From Hypsibius dujardini (Eukaryota; Tardigrada; Eutardigrada; Parachela; Hypsibiidae), in the NCBI GenBank assembly GCA_001579985.1, contig LRSR01002802.1, positions 1 through 40,715 of the forward strand: a stretch of DNA of 40,715 nt, read 5' to 3'. The position numbers were made by a program, and so were the translations under genes. Of this stretch, positions 34,020-40,715 are shown in pieces. Numbering within the stretch: the stretch's first letter is position 1; every line of letters begins with the position of its first letter. The notes under the pieces are model-generated. The model had not been told where the DNA came from and did not search any database. It saw only the letters and a list, made by a program, of their open reading frames with translations.

Positions 34020-34416
34020 CTCTCTCTCTCTGACTGACAGTCCCTGTTAAGACTTGGTAAGCCTTGACTGTGACGAACGGCTGGTACGTGCGTGCGTGCG
34101 GGCTGTTGGGTCGTCGAAGGTTTTCCGCGATCCCTGTCTCGCTCGTCATCGTCGTCGCTTGTTTATGCGTAAAAGTGTATGTGTTTTGTATACACACACG
34201 TAGAGCGAACTCCCCTGTGGCCGAGGACCTGTCGGTCGGACCCTTGTGTGTGTGTGTGTGTGTGTGTATTCTCATCAACTCATTTGGCTTTTGACTTATT
34301 GAAGGAGGACCTGTCTGTCGGTGGCGGTGAGGCGTCAATGTGTCGCGCTGCGATTTCTGTGCGTATCTTTTATTGGAGAGATCAATTGGAGAGATCGAGG
34401 GGTGATTTACGCTGAG
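34020..34416 (+). promoter_or_regulatory. Candidate alternative 5' UTR exon/promoter of the Zasp-like gene
   Basis: A CpG-containing, less AT-rich stretch includes a CT run (about 34020), CGTGCGTGCGTGCG (about 34087) and a (GT)n run (about 34243-34267). It ends at a donor, GCTGAG|GTAAAC (34416/34417). No conserved ORF spans it. The next acceptor downstream is at 35218. Exon start unknown. Confidence 0.35.
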
Positions 34417-35218
34417 GTAAACTGACTTTTCGCGGTCTAGCTAGTCCATCGTCTAGAGAATGTAAACGCTTTTGTTTCCTTTCTATCTCTGAATGGATCA
34501 AATTCTTTTTTAAGAAGTTTCTTCAGAATTTGAGAATACAGTTTACTTTGCATATAACGCAGAGAAAATTGGCGGTAATTGATCTAAAAAATATCGGTTT
34601 GCAGGGTTTTCAAGGGTTTTATCCCAGTTTGAGATAATTACGTCAGAGTGAGGAGGAGAGTAACACCTGCGTATCTTTGTCAAATACGTACGTTTTCTGT
34701 CAGAATAGATAGATACTTATGTAGGATATATCGAGTATTACACAATTCTGTTCTGCATTGATTGAAAAATGATTTACACATGTCACGTCGGTTGCTGCGT
34801 ACAGTGACTGATTTTCACAGGGATTCATACAGGCATCTCATACGTGAAATGTCTTGATTAATGTGTCAGTAACCTACATACGGTGGCTTATAATTTCGCT
34901 TATATTACAGGCTCAAAAAGCTGACTGAAATGCACTTTGAGTGAGCTAAAATAGTGTGTCAATTCTTACTCGTGAATCCAAAAAAAAATCAAGCTAACAA
35001 AAAAGTTTGATTTAACCGCAGGTGCTAGCAAAATTGTTTCGGACTGGTGGTAAACGAGCCAAATAGTCCTTTTCTTTTCTGTCTCTCTTTTATGCTATTA
35101 TTAAAAAACAGTACTATTTTTTAAAAACATTTGAAAACAAAAAAATGTATTATTTATTATGAGAAAAAAGATGGGAAACCTAGTCAATGACGAGAATATT
35201 TTTTTTACTTTTTAACAG

Positions 35219-35595
35219 AGACTTCCTTCCCTTTGGAGGCCGCTCCGGGTGTTACACAGCGCAACAGTTTGGACACTTTTGCAATCGGAAACTCGGGCTT
35301 CGTGATTGTGGGCTGTCCTGTCGCTGAGTTGTTGTCTGGAGTTCGGTGTGTCTGTGTGTTCGGTTTGGAGTTTCCACCACATAGACCACTTGACGTGTGC
35401 TGCTAAACGCACCGGAAATAATCTCTCGAGGAAGAGGCGGGAGACACTATACGCTCCGGACAAAAAATCACAGACAAGCTTGGGGATTATAGTCTGAAGA
35501 GAGTGAGCGTGTGATTCATCGCTCATTTTGGACCGTTGACAGTTTGCCTGGATTCGGGATTGATAGTCTCCGTGTAAAGAAAGGGGATAAAAAAG
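35219..35595 (+). other. Probable internal 5' UTR exon of the Zasp-like gene
   Basis: An excellent acceptor (TTTTTTTTACTTTTTAACAG, ending 35218) and a good donor (AAAAG|GTAAGA at 35595/35596) delimit 377 bp of less AT-rich sequence. No frame links openly to the start codon at 36497, so it is most likely untranslated. A 63-residue ORF inside (35306-35497) has no recognised domain. Confidence 0.5.
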
Positions 35596-35779
35596 GTAAG
35601 AGGAAATAGAGTCGAAAGTTTGCATATGTCCCGAGATTATCGATAGTAGGAAACAAGAAAATCCAAGCGTGTTTTTATACATTAGTACTTGTGCTTTTGC
35701 TATGATATCCACAAACAAAAGGCAAGCTAAAAGGCAAACAGCAACCTCGAAGTGTCCAAGATGTTTCTCAGTTTCTCAC

Positions 35780-36215
35780 AAATCTCTCTCAAAAATCAAT
35801 TTCAAAACGTTTGGAACAATCAGAATCTAGTTTGGAGGTCAGGAGGGCGGAGCTAAAAGTCATTTCTGGAATATCACTTGTAAGTTTACGGTCGGGCTCG
35901 ACAATGGTCTATAGCTCCGCCCTCTGATGTCTAAAAAATATTTTACTGATGACAAACGATTGCAAATTGAATTTTAAAAAGGGTCGTATTAGAGTTGTTT
36001 AATTTTTATTATTCCTAAACTGAAGTTTTACAGTCAAAAACCAGGGGAATTGGAATCTCCTAGTATTTTCCCAACTTTGAAATTCTGCCGGAAAAAATTT
36101 TCAAATTCTGACTGATAAAATTAATTTAAAAATCATCTTAATTATAGCTCTACTAAGAAAATATAAAGCGGAAACATTCTGAGTTCCCCCTTTCAAAATC
36201 GTCCCAAGTCAGATG
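35780..36215. mobile_element. GGCGGAGCTA palindromic MITE, copy 1
   Basis: A palindromic core runs from GGGCGGAGCTA (35845) to TAGCTCCGCCC (35912), with further arm sequence to either side. It is followed by a right flank (about 36010-36215) that matches the copy at 37634-38114 in the same orientation, ending ATCGTCCCAAG. The left terminal repeat of the other copy is not recognisable here. It sits in the intron just upstream of the first coding exon. Confidence 0.7.
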
Positions 36216-36496
36216 GATTCAATTGAAGAGAAAAAGATTGATGAATTTCGATAATGGGAATGGGAGGCATTGACGTTACTATTATAGCACAACTGAATCT
36301 GTTTGAGGGTAACTTCAAAGCCCTTCAATAAGAGTACAGATTAACGGGGAAGATTGCAATGTTTTTTGTTGGAATAAATTATTATATATTTGACTGTATC
36401 GCTAGTCCACACTATTTAATACATTAAGTGTGTTTCTAATAACTTAGTTGTCTATGGTTCACAGATATTTTTTCATCATCCGCACCAGCAGCAGCT

Positions 36497-39102
36497 ATGG
36501 CCGGTTCACAACGGATTATGCAACTGACCGTGAAGATGCGTCGCCCCAATGACAGCGTCAAATGGGGCTTCCGGATATCTGGCGGCCAGGATTATCCCGA
36601 ACCCTTAAAAATCACAAAAATTGTAAGGCTGCTATTCTCTTTATAACTCTTCTCCTTGCTGATGACGCCATGTGCTACTTTTGTTTTTTAACAGACACCC
36701 GGAAGTCTTGCAGAACAAGTTGGCCTGCTAACTAGTGCGTATGCTCACCGATAGGTGGCGTTCTTTTCAACAATCCATGCTGTTTTACTTTTGGAGTTTG
36801 AGTTTTATGAAACAAAATTGAATCAGTATAGTGAGTAAACTGTCTAAGTCTCGGTGAAGTTAGCACATTTTTTTTAATCTGATGAAATGCAATTTGCTAG
36901 GTACTTTTCTTACTCTGAGTAAACTTGATGATAAATATTTGAGATTTCGAAATTCATTTCTTGTTATTTCGCTCAGCTCAGTTTTCAATTCAATCCTCCA
37001 GTGACGCACTGAGTCAAATTTAATGCCAAATATTAATTATTAATATATTAATTATTCGCAACATTGGTGTTCGATGTATTTTTTTCCAAACGATATTTAA
37101 ATTGATTTAATTATGATTCATTTGTATCAGTTGAGTTAACTTGAGTTAACAGTATCAACAAAATTAAACAATATCAACATTAGTTCAACATTAGCAACAT
37201 TATCAACAAAATTAAACCCGAGCTCATGGTTCACCTAAAAAATTTGAAATTTAAGTCTAAAGAAGCTAAATCCAGTTTAGTATAATAATTCCAATTTGCT
37301 TCAAAATTTCCATCGCGATATGTGACGGACTTGAGTGGACGATGATGTGGAATAGATTATTCACCGACCACTTGTCTTTGCTGAATGAACAGGCGATTTC
37401 GTGACGTACATCGGAGATCCACCGGCGGACGCCACAATATGGACCCATGAACAAGCTCAATCGGCTCTTGTCCGTCAGGGCAACGAGATCATTATGACCG
37501 TTCAAAGGTGCGACTCATTTCTATCCACTTTTTCCCGTATATAATTTTGATACAACTTCAAAACAGTCAATCAGACTCAATCAAACACATTACGAGGTAA
37601 CGATGCGAAGTGCGAAATATGCAACGCCTCTTACTTGGGACGATTTTCAGACGGATTTCAGGAAATAGTTAGTTATATTTAAAGAATTTTAATACAATCC
37701 TTTTCAACATTCGATTGGCATCAGCAGAATCTTTATTGAACGTCAGGGGGCGGAGCTACAGGTCATTGTCGAGCCCGACCGGAAAATTACGAGTGATATT
37801 CCAGAAATGACGCATAGCTCCGCCCCCCTGATATCCAAACAAGAGTCCGTTAGTGCCAAACGATTTGAAATTGATTTTTGAAAGTGTTAGTATCAAAATT
37901 CGTTAAATTAAATCATTCTGGCAAAAGGAAGTTTTTACGGTCAAAATCAGGGAAAACAGAATCTTTCAGTGTTTTCCCAACGTTGAAATCCTGCCGGTAA
38001 AAGTTTTCAAATTCTAACTAATAAAATTAATTTTTAAAATTAATATAACTATAGCCATATTAAAAAAATATAAAGCGGAGACATTCTGGGTTTCCTTATC
38101 AAAACTGTCCCAAGTTAGTGGCCTCTAATTCCACTAGTGTCCTATGTGGACGAATTGTTTGTCGACATACAGAAAGACGGTTCACAGTCAGTGTAGTAAT
38201 GCTTCTCAAGCGTCCAGCTCTGCCAGGGCAAACAGCAAAACTTTTAAATCCCACTTTCCTACTACACTCACTCATCAGTCCAGTACATTTATCTTCCGGA
38301 ACGACACCCTCAATTTTCCTTCCATCTTCTCAGCTCTTGACAGTCAAGGCACGCATTCTGAAAAATCCTGCACACAAGCGCGCCATATTCTCCCAAACTC
38401 CCCCTATAACCATAGCCTTCTTTTCTTCCACACCCCCACACACAAAAAAGCGTGACATCACCCCCATGATGATTAACCGCGCCGAAAACGAACACCCACA
38501 CATACATCCGCATCCCTTCTCTCTCTCCTCGCAAGAGCTCCTCATTTTCCACAGCCTATTATCTACTGTAGTGCATGAATTCGACTACAGTATTTTAGGC
38601 ATTTTCTACGTTGAATACGCAAGCAAAGCATTTTGAACATTTTCCACCTCGCATTTGTTCCTTATTTTACCCTTTTTTTCTTCCCCCTCTTTGCTAACAC
38701 AGAGGCGGTGAGTATCCCATCCGTTCGCCGCCGCCCATCTCCAATACCCCGTCACAAAATCAGAACCGCAGTCCGGTGCCGCCGCAGCAGCAGCAGCAGG
38801 CGTATCAGCCGCCGCCGGTGCAGTACCAGGCACGACCCGAGCCGGACTACGGCAGGAACAGCAACGGCAACATGGCCAACAATTACGGCGGCAATGCTTA
38901 TGGTAACAACAATATTAACAACAACAGCGGCATCCGTAAACCGCAGCAACAGCCACAGGAGATTATGCGGCTGACGGTGAAGATGCGAGCCGGTCAGGAT
39001 ATGGCTGTTGACTGGGGATTTCGTACGGCCGGAGGGGATGGACTGCCGCTGAGGATTGTCTCGGTGCGGCAGGAGAGCATGGCCGAGGATGTCGGACTAC
39101 AG
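36497..39102 (+). CDS. Zasp/PDLIM-like PDZ protein, 5' part (four coding exons, continues past the window)
   Basis: Coding exons: 36497-36622, 36695-36734, 37393-37507 and 38703-39102. All have GT/AG borders and phases join cleanly to 227 residues. The first ATG after the acceptor at 36464 is the start. Residues about 6-94 form a full PDZ domain: IMQLTVKMRRPNDSVKWGFR, SGGQDYPEPLKITKITPGS, then THEQAQSALVRQGNEIIMTV. The WGF carboxylate-loop variant and THEQAQ helix are the hallmark of the PDZ-LIM (Zasp/Enigma) family, which anchors alpha-actinin at Z-discs. Residues 95-179 are a low-complexity P/Q/N linker. Residues 180-227 start a second, related PDZ (EIMRLTVKMRAGQDMAVDWG, then LRIVSVRQESMAEDVGL), cut by an intron at 39103. 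LIM domains, if any, lie outside the window. The family call rests on the PDZ alone. Confidence 0.85.
37634..38114. mobile_element. GGCGGAGCTA palindromic MITE, copy 2, with TTA target duplication
   Basis: The ends CTTGGGACGATTTT and (reverse strand) CTTGGGACAGTTTT are inverted repeats. TTA precedes the left end (37631-37633) and follows the right end (38115-38117). The core runs from GGGCGGAGCTACAGG (about 37748) to TAGCTCCGCCCCCC (37815). The 481-bp element lies in the intron between PDZ1 and the linker exon. No ORF for a transposase, so it is a non-autonomous, Harbinger-like element. Confidence 0.8.
38118..38702 (+). other. 3' part of the intron before the linker/PDZ2 exon
   Basis: Unusually C-rich on the + strand (many CCCAC and TCCC runs), which keeps a 172-codon frame open from 38118 to 38636. 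It lacks domain character, ends in a stop before the real acceptor (CTAACACAG, ending 38702), and is best read as pyrimidine-rich intron. Confidence 0.6.
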
Positions 39103-39155
39103 GTAACGTCACAATGACTCGTATTCCAATATCCATACTATGTATGAAGTATATA

Positions 39156-39892
39156 CAGGGTCCACCAGGAACATTTACTCAACTTTGAGGGGTTACGGTA
39201 AAAACTGCGTGTACTGGTTGCAAGGTTCCTAATAACCAAAAATGTGCTGGATAGAATTCAGATCATGTTGCAACTCAACGGATTATGAACACTTTTGATG
39301 GGAGCTTCGGGGGTTGCCAAATTAAAAGCGTCATTTTCGTGTTGATTGATTATTGATTGGATTGAGATGACGGTTTTGCTATCTTACAAGCCGAGAATGC
39401 AAAGCCAACCCACCCAGCAAGCAAAAGTAGTGCATAGATAGAATTAAGAGCTTGCTTTTTTTTGGTCAAAGCCTGAAGTAAACGGGAAAGTCGTCGCATC
39501 AATTAATTCCAAAATTCATACGGAACAACTGACTGACTGGGCGCCAAATATGTTTTTAAAATACTGATCATTCCCTGAAGAAGGGAAGGCATATAGTTTA
39601 ATGGAATCCCTTAATATATAAACAAGGTGTACTGAACAATTTTGCCTGAAATGTGATCGAAATATATATCCTCAAGAGAACAGTCAGATTCTGGCTGAAC
39701 TTGGCGGGCTAAAAATGGCCATCTTTACAAAAAATGGCTGAGGCTAACAGCTTTCAATGAACTTTTCAAAACTTAAATTTGTATGGGAATCAACTCACAT
39801 AAACGTCTGCATTGGACAGAGTTTAAGGACTTTGAGCAACGATAAAATTAGAGACCCATTCGAAGTTGAGCTAATGTTTGTGGTGGACTCTG
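39156..39892. mobile_element. Mariner-type inverted-repeat element, 737 bp, non-autonomous
   Basis: The left end CAGGGTCCACCAGGAACATT and the reverse complement of the right end (CAGAGTCCACCACAAACATT) match. Similarity continues through CTCAACTT for about 36 bases with several mismatches. TA flanks both sides (39154-39155, 39893-39894), as for Tc1/mariner elements. There is no transposase ORF. It lies in the intron that interrupts PDZ2. Confidence 0.75.
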
Positions 39893-39894
39893 TA

Positions 39895-40715
39895 GTAGTT
39901 TTTAAAGCCATGAAACTTTAATATTATCATAAATTATACATATAGTCTGACTGAAGAGATCGAAAATGGGCACCTTTTAAATAAATCACACCGTATTTAT
40001 TAAATAAACATTACTTTAATGAAGTGTATTATATACGCCCATTTAGTATGTATGTAAGTATATTACTTTATGCTTCGTAAATGTGATAAATTAAATACTG
40101 TAATAAATGATAAATGGCCCAAGTGCGACATAAAACCGTAATACTCGTATTGGCAGGCTTATTCTGTTTTTTTTGGTATATCTTCTCTGAAGGGGTTCGA
40201 GTAGAACGGTCCTCCAGAGGTAAAAACAATTACCGGTTATTTATTTTTAAGTACTCAATTTGAATCGAAATATCGAGTATATCGTACAGGGTATTTTCTG
40301 AATATTGTTCTTGCCGGCGGTTGGCGGTTGTAAGACTTACCTCTTCTTTTCTACGAACATCCATCTTATAAACAAACTGGACCTTGGATGCTTAATTGTC
40401 GACCTTGAAACTCACTTTTGTAGAAATTAAATTGTTACGTATGACACACTTTGTGAGATTTCGTTTGTTTCAAATTCAAAATGATTCTAAATGTGCGGGA
40501 TAGTTTCAGCGGACATAAGCCTAGCAGGAAGATTTGCCTCAAGTCCTATGAAAATATGCATGACTTGACAGGAGAAGTTATATAAAAATTTATCTTGTAT
40601 AAGTCGACAATCTTTTCTTTAATAACATCAAAATACATTATTACTAACCGTGCCACCAAAATTAAACAATTTTGCAGCTGTACTGCCACTTCATAATCTA
40701 TTTTGGTAAAAAATC
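39895..40715 (+). other. Intronic sequence to the window end
   Basis: Presumed continuation of the intron opened at 39103. AT-rich; no exon completing PDZ2 is visible before the window ends. No repeat of note. Confidence 0.5.

Noticed and set aside
33949-34415. ORFs on both strands around the GT run
   Set aside because: Driven by GT/CA repeats and CpG-rich UTR composition; no recognisable protein feature.
38118-38636. 172-codon ORF on + strand
   Set aside because: C-rich intron sequence; low stop frequency follows from composition, no domain, and it is out of frame with the real exon at 38703.
1-40715. CRISPR arrays, bacterial operons, tRNA or rRNA genes
   Set aside because: Spliced genes, microsatellites and MITEs show a eukaryotic nuclear sequence; no spacer-repeat array, and no cloverleaf or rRNA segment I could recognise by eye.

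Overview
The window is eukaryotic genomic DNA from an invertebrate animal. Genes are split by introns with GT/AG boundaries, intergenic and intronic DNA is AT-rich, and small transposons and microsatellites are frequent. The muscle protein Mp20/transgelin gene and the PDZ gene of the Zasp/PDLIM type point to a bilaterian, most likely an ecdysozoan. A tardigrade, arthropod or relative would fit, but I cannot fix the phylum from sequence alone. There is one ambiguous base (29159), as expected of a draft assembly. All recognisable genes are on the + strand.

Layout: (1) 1-5546 holds a complete Mp20/transgelin/calponin-family gene: a 5' UTR exon ending at 1407, then five coding exons (1601-3954) joining without frame error into a 185-residue CH-domain plus calponin-repeat protein. 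(2) 5547-11062 is mostly non-coding. It contains a hAT-type foldback MITE with near-perfect 8-bp target duplication, a 62-bp-stem hairpin, a 440-bp TTA-flanked MITE, and one candidate exon at 6287. (3) 11063-17409 holds eight exons of a cadherin covering about six EC repeats; its 5' end is not found, and the last exon ends in a stop without any membrane segment. (4) 19126-25037 is a decayed CR1/L2-like LINE with broken ORF1 and ORF2. Its reverse transcriptase domain is split by a nested 1.7-kb element bearing subterminal palindromic motifs. (5) 25949-28399 carries a 661-bp near-palindromic MITE and a 1.5-kb second copy of the last exon plus 3' flank of the Mp20 gene. (6) 29.6-39.1 kb is the 5' part of a Zasp/PDLIM-like gene: candidate alternative 5' UTR exons ending at 29935 and 34416, a UTR exon 35219-35595, and four coding exons (36497-39102). 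They encode one complete WGF-type PDZ domain, a Q/P/N-rich linker and the first half of a second PDZ; the gene runs off the right edge. (7) 39156-39892 is a TA-flanked mariner-type inverted-repeat element in the next intron.

Mp20 and Zasp/PDLIM proteins both belong to striated or contractile muscle (actin binding and Z-disc), so two muscle genes bracket a cadherin and a transposon-rich interval. I see no operon-like logic, CRISPR, or confident RNA gene. The most notable items are the duplicated Mp20 terminal exon, the tandem PDZ domains, a palindromic MITE family whose central segment is inverted between two neighbouring copies, and the nested element inside the LINE.
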